Source: CAVVPY01 sp963750295
GTDB lineage: Bacteria > Actinomycetota > Actinomycetes > Mycobacteriales > Jatrophihabitantaceae
Direction: 5' to 3'
NCBI GenBank assembly: GCA_963750295.1
Contig: CAVVPY010000001.1
Span: 806,001-870,000 of the forward strand
Length of the DNA: 64,000 nt
Both the position numbers and the translations under genes were made by a program. Below the pieces are notes generated by a model that saw only the letters and a program-made list of their open reading frames with translations, ran no database searches and was not told the origin of the DNA. The stretch's first letter is position 1. Each line of letters starts with the position of its first letter. This document shows, in pieces, positions 57,835-64,000 of the stretch.

Positions 57835-59109
57835 ATGGACCGAAAGGTCCTGATCGACCTGATCACCATCCCCGTGTTCACGGGCGTGATCGGGTACATC
57901 ACCAACTGGACCGGCGTCCTCATGCTGTTCAAGCCGCTGGGCTTCCACGGCATTCGCATTCCCGGGCTCAAGGTCCTGTTCCCGCTACTCCCGCGGCGCG
58001 TGCGGGTGCTGCCGTTGATCAACTACCAGGGTGGCCTCGGCTGGCAGGGGATCGTCCCGTCCCGCGCCGACAAGATGGCCAGCATCGCCGTCGACAAGGG
58101 CCTCGGAAAGCTCGGCAGCATCAGCGATTTCTACCGCGAACTCGAGCCGGACAAGATTGCCGAGCACCTGGCACTCGTCGCACAGAACGAGATCCGCGGC
58201 GTGGTCGAGCAGATCATGGAGCAGGAGAACCCGCAGCTCTGGCACGACCTGCCCGCGGTGCTCAAGGATGCGGTGCACGCGCGCGTGCGGCAGCAGTTGC
58301 CCGGAATCGTCCGCAAGATCACCGACGAGATCGGTGCGAACGTCGATCAGCTGATCGACGCCAAGCTCATGGTGATCAGGTACTTCTCCGCGCACCCCGA
58401 GCTGCTGAACGAGTTGTTCATGATCATGGGCAAGAAAGAGCTGCGGTTCATGCAGAACTTCGGCTTCTACTTCGGCTTCCCGATGGGCATCGTGCTCTGG
58501 GCCATCCTGCAGGTCTTCCCGCACTGGTACGTGTTGCCGATCGGCGGAGTGATCATCGGCTGGGTGGTCAACTACATCGGGATAGCGATGATCTTCGAGC
58601 CGATCCACTACCGCAGATGGGTACCGTGGCACCAGGGACTGCTCATCAAGCGCCAGGGGGAGGTCACCGAGCTGTACGCCGAGATGGTGTCCGAGAAGGT
58701 CATCACGCTGCAGAACATCGGGACCGAACTGCTCCACGGGCCGCGCAGCGACCGGACGATGCAGATGCTGGAAGAGAGCCTGCGTCCCGCCGTGGACAAG
58801 GCGGTCGGACCGGCTCGGGCCGCGGTCCGGGTCGCGATCGGCGGCAAGGAGTACGACCAGATCCGGGCCTCCGTCGCGACGGAGGCGACCCAGTTCGCAC
58901 CCGCGGTGTTCAACGACGCACAGTTCAACCGCCGGCAGGCAAGCAAGATCTACACCTTCATCTCCGCGCAGATGCGCAAGATGGGTCCGGACGACTTCGT
59001 CGAGATGCTGAGATCGGCGATCAAGCAGGACGAGTGGTTGTTGTTCGTGCACGGCGGGGCGTTGGGCCTGCTCGCGGGGTTCCTGCATCTGGCGATCTTC
59101 GGAGTGTGA
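57835..59109 (+). CDS. DUF445 family membrane protein
   Basis: A 424-residue protein of the DUF445 family (function unknown). Membrane segments lie at the start (LITIPVFTGVIGYITNWTGVLMLF), in the middle (FPMGIVLWAILQVF, WYVLPIGGVIIGWVVNYIGIAMIF) and at the end (LLAGFLHLAIFGV). The family motif GYITNW-x-AV-like (GYITNWTGVLMLFKPL) appears near residue 20 and again as VVNYIGIAMIFEPI near residue 250. Helical, charged stretches between them are probably cytoplasmic. The ATG at 57835 follows GGGGGTG. The Abi-alpha-like gene starts 1 bp after its stop. Confidence 0.87.
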   Translation: MDRKVLIDLITIPVFTGVIGYITNWTGVLMLFKPLGFHGIRIPGLKVLFPLLPRRVRVLPLINYQGGLGWQGIVPSRADKMASIAVDKGLGKLGSISDFYRELEPDKIAEHLALVAQNEIRGVVEQIMEQENPQLWHDLPAVLKDAVHARVRQQLPGIVRKITDEIGANVDQLIDAKLMVIRYFSAHPELLNELFMIMGKKELRFMQNFGFYFGFPMGIVLWAILQVFPHWYVLPIGGVIIGWVVNYIGIAMIFEPIHYRRWVPWHQGLLIKRQGEVTELYAEMVSEKVITLQNIGTELLHGPRSDRTMQMLEESLRPAVDKAVGPARAAVRVAIGGKEYDQIRASVATEATQFAPAVFNDAQFNRRQASKIYTFISAQMRKMGPDDFVEMLRSAIKQDEWLLFVHGGALGLLAGFLHLAIFGV

Positions 59110-59110
59110 G

Positions 59111-59971
59111 ATGAGCGACGAGCCGGACCAGCAGTCGACAGGTGAGATCGTGCCGGCTGACGACGTCGGCGTCATCGGTGCCGCCTCGGGCGTCGCACGC
59201 TTCGCCGCGGTGTCGGCCTGGCATGCGGTGGCCTGGTCGCTGAACGCCGGGGTGTCCGGGACGAATTATGTGGTGAAGCGGGCGATGCACGGCGAGCCGG
59301 CGACGGCGATCGTGCAGGATGCCGCGACCGACCTGCGGGCAGCGGCATGGCGGGCCTTGGGGGTCTCCGAACACGGCCTCGGCCCGGAGCGTGCGAGTTC
59401 GCGCAACAGCAACTCGGCCTCGTCCGCCGCGACGACGGCCGATCTGCAACGTCGCGGGCGCAACCTGATGCGGCGCGCGGGTGATGTGCACCAGGCCGAG
59501 GACACCCACCCGGCCTTCGCGCGGATCCTGTCGGAGATCACGCCGGACGAGGCGCGCATCCTGCGCCACCTCTACCTGGACGGACCGCAACCGTCGATCG
59601 ACGTGCGCACGAACCGTCCGCTCGGCATCGGTTCCGAACTCGTCGAGGGCGGGCTGAACATGATCGCCGAGCACGCCGGCTGCCGCTATGTCGAGCGGAT
59701 CAGTCCCTACCTGACGAACCTGCAGCGGTTGGGCCTGATCGAGTTCTCGAAGGAGCAGGTCAGCAATCCTCAGCGCTACCAGGTGATCGAGGCTCAACCG
59801 AAGGTCACTGACGCTCTCAAGCGCGCCGGCCGGATGCCGAAAATGGTTCAGCGCAGCATCCATCTCAACGCGTTCGGCACCGACTTCGTCCGCACCTGCC
59901 TACCGGTCGACAACGCGCCGTCCGTCCACGGCCCGCAGCCAGACCATCGGCCGCGTCCCCGTCCGACCTAG
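59111..59971 (+). CDS. Abi-alpha (DUF4393) family protein
   Basis: A 286-residue protein of the DUF4393/Abi-alpha group, whose founding relatives are linked to abortive infection. The family core is HPAFARILSEITPDEARILRHLYLDGPQPS, then GIGSELVEGGLNMIAEHAGC and YLTNLQRLGLIEFSKEQV, ending RSIHLNAFGTDFVRTCL. A serine-rich variable linker is at about residues 95-115. The ATG lies 1 bp after the DUF445 stop, so the two are almost certainly co-translated. A defence role is inference from family name only. Confidence 0.82.
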   Translation: MSDEPDQQSTGEIVPADDVGVIGAASGVARFAAVSAWHAVAWSLNAGVSGTNYVVKRAMHGEPATAIVQDAATDLRAAAWRALGVSEHGLGPERASSRNSNSASSAATTADLQRRGRNLMRRAGDVHQAEDTHPAFARILSEITPDEARILRHLYLDGPQPSIDVRTNRPLGIGSELVEGGLNMIAEHAGCRYVERISPYLTNLQRLGLIEFSKEQVSNPQRYQVIEAQPKVTDALKRAGRMPKMVQRSIHLNAFGTDFVRTCLPVDNAPSVHGPQPDHRPRPRPT

Positions 59972-60613
59972 TCAGCTGCGTTCGCCGCGCTCCCAGTCTT
60001 CGAGGCGGATCCGGTCGAGCGCGATCACCTCGCCGAGGGTGGCCCATTCGTTGCGTCCCAGCCGGGCGAGCGGATCGATGGCGCGCGGATCGGGACGGCC
60101 GTCCTCGGCCAGGACGTTGCGGTGCACCGCGAAGTGCACGACCTCGCCGAAGACCATCACGCACTCGCCCACGACGTGCTCGCCGGTGACGACGCACTCG
60201 AACGCGATCGGTGCCTCGGCGACGCGCGGTGGGCGCACTGCCACGCTCGGTTCGCGGGTGATCGTGGTGAAGTCGAATTCGCTGTGCCCGTGAGGGAATC
60301 CCGTGGCGGAGTCGTTCATCGCGGCGAGCAACTTCGTCGTACCGATGTTGACGACGAACTCACCTGTCGCCCGGACGTTGGCCAGGGTGTCCTTGTGGCC
60401 GACCGACGTGAAGCACAGGGTCGGGGGATCGGTGCCGGCGACCGTGGTGAACGAGTGCGGGGCGAGATTGTCGGTGCCGTCGGCCGACACGGTCGACACC
60501 CAGGCGATCGCGCGGGGGATGAGCGAGGCGGTCAGCCACGGATACACCGAGCGGCGCGGCAGGTCCGCGACGCGGTGTTCGAGTCGTTCGCCCGGGGTTC
60601 GGTTGTCGCTCAC
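59972..60613 (-). CDS. Flavin reductase-like FMN-binding split-barrel protein
   Basis: A 213-residue protein of the flavin reductase-like domain family. Typical blocks are RAIAWVSTVSADGTDNLAPHSFTTVAGTDPPTLCFTS, TLANVRATGEFVVNIG and GEVVHFAVH. It binds FMN and probably reduces flavin or acts with an unknown oxygenase. The GTG at 60613 overlaps the PAP2 gene stop (GTGA), yet a TACGGT box also lies 7 nt upstream, so it may be expressed both from the upstream gene and from its own promoter. It abuts the Abi-alpha gene end to end. Confidence 0.85.
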   Translation of the reverse strand: MSDNRTPGERLEHRVADLPRRSVYPWLTASLIPRAIAWVSTVSADGTDNLAPHSFTTVAGTDPPTLCFTSVGHKDTLANVRATGEFVVNIGTTKLLAAMNDSATGFPHGHSEFDFTTITREPSVAVRPPRVAEAPIAFECVVTGEHVVGECVMVFGEVVHFAVHRNVLAEDGRPDPRAIDPLARLGRNEWATLGEVIALDRIRLEDWERGERS

Positions 60614-61488
60614 ACGCTCGACCGTAGCGAGCCGGCGTCGCGGGACTCGTCCGCGCCTGCACTGCCCGCGCCAGCAACGCCCGCGCCGGTCTCGCCATCG
60701 GCACCGGCACGGCGCCCCGCGTGCCAGACGGCGTACGCGCCGCGAACCAACCACGCGCAGGCAGCAAGCACGGCGACGCCGACGATGCCGTCGGCCCACC
60801 AGTGGTTGGCGGTGCACACGACGACGAACAGGGTGAGCGCGGCGTGGCCCGCCCCCAGCCACCGCCACCCGCTGTGTCCGACCCGGGCCGCGTACCACCC
60901 GATGAGGACGGCCCAGGCCACGTGGACGGACGGCATGGCCGACAGTTCGTCCGGGGCGAGACCGAATGCGTAGACCGACTGGCCGTACTGGCTCGCCGTG
61001 TCGACGAAGCCGGGCAACAGCCGAGGCGGCGCGACCGGGAGCAACTGGATGAGCAGGCAGGCGAACGTGCTGAGCACCAGGACGGTTCGGACGTAGCCAT
61101 ACCGGTCGCGGTGCCACACGAACATCCAGATCAGGAACACGAACAGCGCGCCGAAGTGCATGGCGGCGTAGTAGAGATTGGCACCCTGGACGAGCGTCGG
61201 GTGGCCGAGCACGAGGCCTTGGACGTCGCGTTCGGCCGGCAGGTGCCACCGGCCCTCGACCCGCTCGATCCACCGCGCGCGGGCAAAGGCTCCCGAGGTG
61301 CCGACCACCGACAGTTCGCCGGCGTACTGCCACAGCGCGTACAGCGCCGCGATCAAGCAGGACTCGACCGTGACCGGTATGAGGCGGCGGACCCTGCTCG
61401 GCGGCGCCAGGCGCAGCGTGATGCCGACCCCGGCGAGCACGAGCGCGACCTCGGCCGACTGCTGCCACGTCAGGGCGAGGTTCTGCAC
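60610..61488 (-). CDS. PAP2-family membrane phosphatase/transferase
   Basis: A ~292-residue membrane protein of the PAP2 superfamily, closest to the inositolphosphotransferase-like branch. The catalytic histidines appear in SAMPSVHVAW and NHWWADG, with helices before (YYAAMHFGALFVFLIWMFVW, VLVLSTFACLLIQLLPV) and after. The C-terminus is a long Ala/Gly-rich tail. It probably acts on lipid phosphates. The GTG at 61488 is chosen because a CATAGT hexamer ends 6 nt upstream; the frame open from 61602 overlaps the divergent promoter region. Confidence 0.8.
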   Translation of the reverse strand: MQNLALTWQQSAEVALVLAGVGITLRLAPPSRVRRLIPVTVESCLIAALYALWQYAGELSVVGTSGAFARARWIERVEGRWHLPAERDVQGLVLGHPTLVQGANLYYAAMHFGALFVFLIWMFVWHRDRYGYVRTVLVLSTFACLLIQLLPVAPPRLLPGFVDTASQYGQSVYAFGLAPDELSAMPSVHVAWAVLIGWYAARVGHSGWRWLGAGHAALTLFVVVCTANHWWADGIVGVAVLAACAWLVRGAYAVWHAGRRAGADGETGAGVAGAGSAGADESRDAGSLRSSV

Positions 61489-61625
61489 CCGCTCACTATG
61501 CCGCTTTGCAGACAGTGGCGTGGTCACGGCAGATATTCGTGCGTCGCTGTCGGGGATGCGAACTACCGTCAGTACGTGCTCCGCTTCCTCCTCCGCCGCC
61601 ACGTGCTTTCGACGGCGGCCCCCCG

Positions 61626-62651
61626 ATGACGCGGCGGGCCTGGCTCCTGTTCGCTGCGATGTGCCTGATCTGGGGCGTGCCCTATCTGCTGATCCGGGTC
61701 GCCGTCCGCGACATCGCGCCGGGCACGCTGGTGTTCCTGCGTACCGGTATCGGTGGGCTGATTCTGGTTCCGCTGGCCTTCTCGCGCGGCGGTTTCGGAC
61801 CCGTCCTGCGGCGATGGCGCCCCCTCCTCGCCTTCACCGTCCTCGAGATGGCGATACCGTGGCTGCTGCTGTCCGAGGCCGAGCAGCACCTGTCCAGCTC
61901 GCTGACCGGGCTGCTCATCGCGGCCGTGCCGTTGGTCGGCGTGGCCGTGGCGCGGCTGACGCGCGCGGACGAGCAGGCCGACTCCGTGCAGCTGCTCGGC
62001 CTGCTCGTCGGCGTCGTCGGTGTCGCGCTGCTGGTGGGCATCGACGTGGGTGGACTGCACATCGCGGCGCTGTTCGAGGTGCTGGTCGTCGTCGTCGGCT
62101 ATGCGGTCGGGCCGGTCATCATGGCGCGCAGGCTCGCCGATCTGCCGAGCATCCCGGTGATCTGCGCGTCGCTGCTGGCCGTCGCAATCGGCTACCTGCC
62201 GTACGCGCTGCTCCGGTGGCCGAGCGACGTCCCGGCCAACGGCATCTGGTCGGTCGCCGTTCTGGGGGTGGTCTGCACCGCGCTGGCGTTCGTGCTCTTC
62301 TTCGCGTTGATCGCGGCAATCGGGCCGGCGCGCGCGACGATCATCACCTACGTCAACCCGGCCGTCGCCGTGCTGTGCGGTGTGACGCTGCTCGGTGAGC
62401 ATTTCACTCTCGGCATGGCGGTCGGCTTCCCGCTCATCCTCGCCGGGTCGGTGCTCGGTGCCCGTCGCCGCACGGTTCCCGATTCCGCAGTGCCCGAAGG
62501 CGCGATCTGCGACAGCATGCTCGGCCGGGACCCCGGATCGCCGGGTCAGTCGATGCGGACCTCGCCCGCGGCCGTGTCGAAGACCGCGGCCACCAAGCCG
62601 TTGCCCTCGTCCGGGACGGTCCAGGCCACGTCGACGCCGTCGAACGGCTGA
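61626..62651 (+). CDS. EamA/DMT-family transporter
   Basis: A 341-residue drug/metabolite transporter with ten predicted helices in two EamA repeats (first: LLFAAMCLIWGVPYLLIRVAVRD; second: ALFEVLVVVVGYAVGPVIMARR, and VNPAVAVLCGVTLLGEHFTLGM near the end). The substrate is unknown. The last ~55 residues after GARRRTV are hydrophilic, not family-like and encoded antisense to the VOC gene, an overlap of 106 bp. The ATG at 61626 directly precedes the first helix. Confidence 0.85.
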   Translation: MTRRAWLLFAAMCLIWGVPYLLIRVAVRDIAPGTLVFLRTGIGGLILVPLAFSRGGFGPVLRRWRPLLAFTVLEMAIPWLLLSEAEQHLSSSLTGLLIAAVPLVGVAVARLTRADEQADSVQLLGLLVGVVGVALLVGIDVGGLHIAALFEVLVVVVGYAVGPVIMARRLADLPSIPVICASLLAVAIGYLPYALLRWPSDVPANGIWSVAVLGVVCTALAFVLFFALIAAIGPARATIITYVNPAVAVLCGVTLLGEHFTLGMAVGFPLILAGSVLGARRRTVPDSAVPEGAICDSMLGRDPGSPGQSMRTSPAAVSKTAATKPLPSSGTVQATSTPSNG

Positions 62652-63217
62652 CGGTTGGACGTCCCGAGGTAGGCATCCACCTCGGCCTCGTCCCCGGCGA
62701 TCTCGATGCGACGCAGGGTGACCGGCGAACCGCCGGCGGACGGGTGGTCGGCGGGATCGACATGCCACTCGACGAAGAACGGCAACTGCCGATCGAGTGC
62801 GACGTCGTGCAACCCGATCTGGCGCCAGTAGAGGTCGACGCCGTCCGGACGGCGACGGTGCCCTTCCGCGGCCGGTCGCGCCAACCGCTGCTCGACGTCG
62901 GCGATGTCGTCGACACGGACCACCCAGGTCAGCCAGCCACCGCCGTCGGCGCTGCGGGCGCGGACGGCACGGCCGAACGGTGCCCGGTCGACGGCGGGGT
63001 GGTCGAGCACGTCGACGACCTCGAGGTAGCAGCCACCGGTGAGCGGCAGGACGAAATTCCGCGTGCCGAAGCCCGGGTGCAACCCGCCATCGGTGAACGC
63101 GGCCCCGAGCCGTCCCCCGAGGCGCTGAACGCAGCTGGCGAGTCCTTCGGAGCCGGGTACGTAACACAGGTGGTCGAGGTCCACGCCCCCATGGTCGCGC
63201 ACACGTCGACGGGGCAT
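62546..63217 (-). CDS. Glyoxalase-like VOC-superfamily protein
   Basis: A 212-223-residue protein of the glyoxalase-like (VOC) superfamily. DLDHLCYVPG with a metal-type His opens the first module; RNFVLPLTGGCYLEVVDVLDHP and LPFFVEWHVDPADHPSAG (a second His/Glu set) follow, and the final WTVPDEGNGLVAAVFDTA closes the fold. The function is unknown. The start is uncertain: ATG 63217, GTG 63202 or GTG 63184 all fit, and none has a good ribosome-binding site. The 3' end is antisense to the EamA gene. Confidence 0.78.
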   Translation of the reverse strand: MPRRRVRDHGGVDLDHLCYVPGSEGLASCVQRLGGRLGAAFTDGGLHPGFGTRNFVLPLTGGCYLEVVDVLDHPAVDRAPFGRAVRARSADGGGWLTWVVRVDDIADVEQRLARPAAEGHRRRPDGVDLYWRQIGLHDVALDRQLPFFVEWHVDPADHPSAGGSPVTLRRIEIAGDEAEVDAYLGTSNRQPFDGVDVAWTVPDEGNGLVAAVFDTAAGEVRID

Positions 63218-63258
63218 CGGGGTCGGGTCGGGTTACGGGGTCGTGGACGAGCCTGCTA

Positions 63259-63714
63259 TTAGCGGCGCTCGAGCAGAAGCTGGCGCAGATTCGGCCATGC
63301 CGCCGCGAAGCCGTGGTGCAGCGGCAGTTCGTGCACGGCGGCGACGTCGCACCATTCGACGCGCACGCTCTCGGCGTTGGCGCGCCTGATTGTGATCTGG
63401 GGTGCCGCCTGTGCCAGGACGGTCGTGTAGGACCAGCCGCCGTGTTCGTCCACCCACTGCGCGAACGGGGTCACGTCGTCGCGGTGCAATGCGGCCTCTT
63501 CCTCGGCCTCACGCAGCGCCGTGGCGACGGCATCCTCGTGGCTGTCGCGCGCGCCGCCGGGCAGCGCCCAGGTGCCCCCTTCATGGGTCCAGTCGGCGCG
63601 CAGTTGCAGGACGACGCGTGTGCCGTCGGTGATGAGGATTCCCGCCGCACCGAACCGCCCCCAATGCCGGTGCCCGAGGCTGCAGCGGACCCAGCCGTTG
63701 CCGTCGCCGCTCAT
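63259..63714 (-). CDS. NUDIX hydrolase
   Basis: A 151-residue NUDIX-domain protein. The NUDIX box G-x5-E-x7-RE-x-EE is seen as GGARDSHEDAVATALREAEEEA, preceded by TWALPGG. Members cleave nucleoside diphosphates linked to another group. The short N-terminal HRHWGRFGAAGILI is typical of the actinobacterial type. ATG 63714 is chosen (MSGDGNGW); ATG 63720 or a start at 63741 is possible. A VOC gene lies downstream on the same strand. Confidence 0.87.
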   Translation of the reverse strand: MSGDGNGWVRCSLGHRHWGRFGAAGILITDGTRVVLQLRADWTHEGGTWALPGGARDSHEDAVATALREAEEEAALHRDDVTPFAQWVDEHGGWSYTTVLAQAAPQITIRRANAESVRVEWCDVAAVHELPLHHGFAAAWPNLRQLLLERR

Positions 63715-63940
63715 CAGCATCGATTGCCGTCCGCTCGTCATCCGCGGTGCCGTCCGCAGTGTCGACGCCGACCCGCCAGGTCGCCTCTCGGCGGAAGGCC
63801 GCTCGTGGCGGCAGATGTGGGACCGGGGGCCATGGACGGGCCGGCGTCGGTTTCCACCGTACCTGCTCCCATCGTTTCGGACGTCGCCGTGACGACGCGG
63901 TGTGTGCGGTGTGTACGGAGACCGGAGCGCCCGCGCGCCG

Positions 63941-63946
63941 TATCGT
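63941..63946 (+). promoter_or_regulatory. -10 box of the gene entering at the window end
   Basis: TATCGT is followed by 7 nt and GTG at 63954, the local leaderless pattern. Confidence 0.45.
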
Positions 63947-63953
63947 CTGTCTG

Positions 63954-64000
63954 GTGAGTGTCCCGCAGCGACCGCACCGGCCGAGGCCGCAGGCTGATCT
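63954..64000 (+). CDS. Start of an unidentified gene (partial)
   Basis: An open frame from GTG 63954 runs off the window and encodes MSVPQRPHRPRPQAD, a Pro/Arg-rich start that is not recognisable. The only support is the TATCGT box 7 nt upstream and the open frame, so this call is tentative. Confidence 0.35.
   Translation, partial: MSVPQRPHRPRPQAD

Noticed and set aside
1..64000. tRNA, rRNA, insertion sequences or prophage
   Set aside because: No T-loop-like tRNA ends, rRNA segments, transposase or integrase motifs or att-like duplications were found on reading through both strands.

Overview
This window is high-GC DNA with the codon use, gene content and gene order of an actinomycete (Actinomycetota). 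It carries the conserved actinobacterial neighbourhood dapB, thyX, dapA, ftsK, argA, rimO, pgsA, clgR, DUF3046, recA, recX, miaB, miaA, dapF, hflX, lexA, LysM protein, nrdR, much of it in the order known from mycobacteria and Frankia-like bacteria. An RNase Y gene in place of RNase J at this locus, a class II NrdJ and the absence of insertion sequences suggest a free-living Frankiales/Jatrophihabitans-like lineage. The genus cannot be fixed from the sequence alone. I see no tRNA, rRNA, CRISPR array, prophage or transposase.

Layout. 1-5.3 kb: end of an M16 peptidase, dapB, a DUF2461 protein, an acetyltransferase, a DedA protein, a YcaQ-type DNA glycosylase and thyX, with TTCCCC/GGGGAA palindromic elements in two gaps. 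5.3-20.5 kb: an aminotransferase, dapA, ftsK, a 53-residue basic protein, argA, rimO, pgsA, a ClgR-like regulator, a TetR-like regulator, nei2 and lhr (DNA repair), and an acetyltransferase. 20.5-26.1 kb: two tandem secreted phosphoesterases, one extended by NHL and seven Ig-like repeats, both behind PHO-box-like promoters. 26.2-45.4 kb: the SOS/RNA/nucleotide block: DUF3046, recA, recX, rny, a lipoprotein metallopeptidase, a serine hydrolase, miaB, an LEH-type protein, DUF349, a dioxygenase-like protein, miaA, dapF, hflX, tatA, lexA, a LysM protein, nrdR and nrdJ. 45.4-47.8 kb: rnhA and an arsenic cluster (arsC, MIP channel, arsR, divergent arsI). 47.8-64 kb: a more accessory stretch with a secreted M1 peptidase, several conserved unknowns, a cation/proton antiporter, an ECF sigma/anti-sigma pair, a flavoprotein next to a Rieske-TPP enzyme fusion, an NlpC/P60 hydrolase with a structured leader, a DUF445/Abi-alpha pair, a flavin reductase-like protein, a PAP2 protein, an EamA transporter, a VOC protein and a NUDIX hydrolase.

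How it works together. dapA, dapB and dapF supply diaminopimelate and lysine. thyX and nrdJ make DNA precursors without ThyA or class I reductase in this window, with NrdR next to nrdJ. recA, lexA and the LysM gene all carry actinobacterial LexA boxes and form an SOS set. Promoter architecture is unusually regular: at least ten genes have a TAnnnT box ending exactly 6 nt before the start codon, which implies leaderless mRNAs and helped fix many starts.

Most notable points: an hflX reading frame broken by a 14-bp tandem duplication whose removal restores the conserved N-terminus; a Rieske domain fused to a pyruvate-oxidase-like TPP enzyme beside a flavodoxin-fold protein; paired phosphoesterases with matching PHO-like promoters; a DUF445/Abi-alpha operon; and repeat arrays ahead of thyX and recA.
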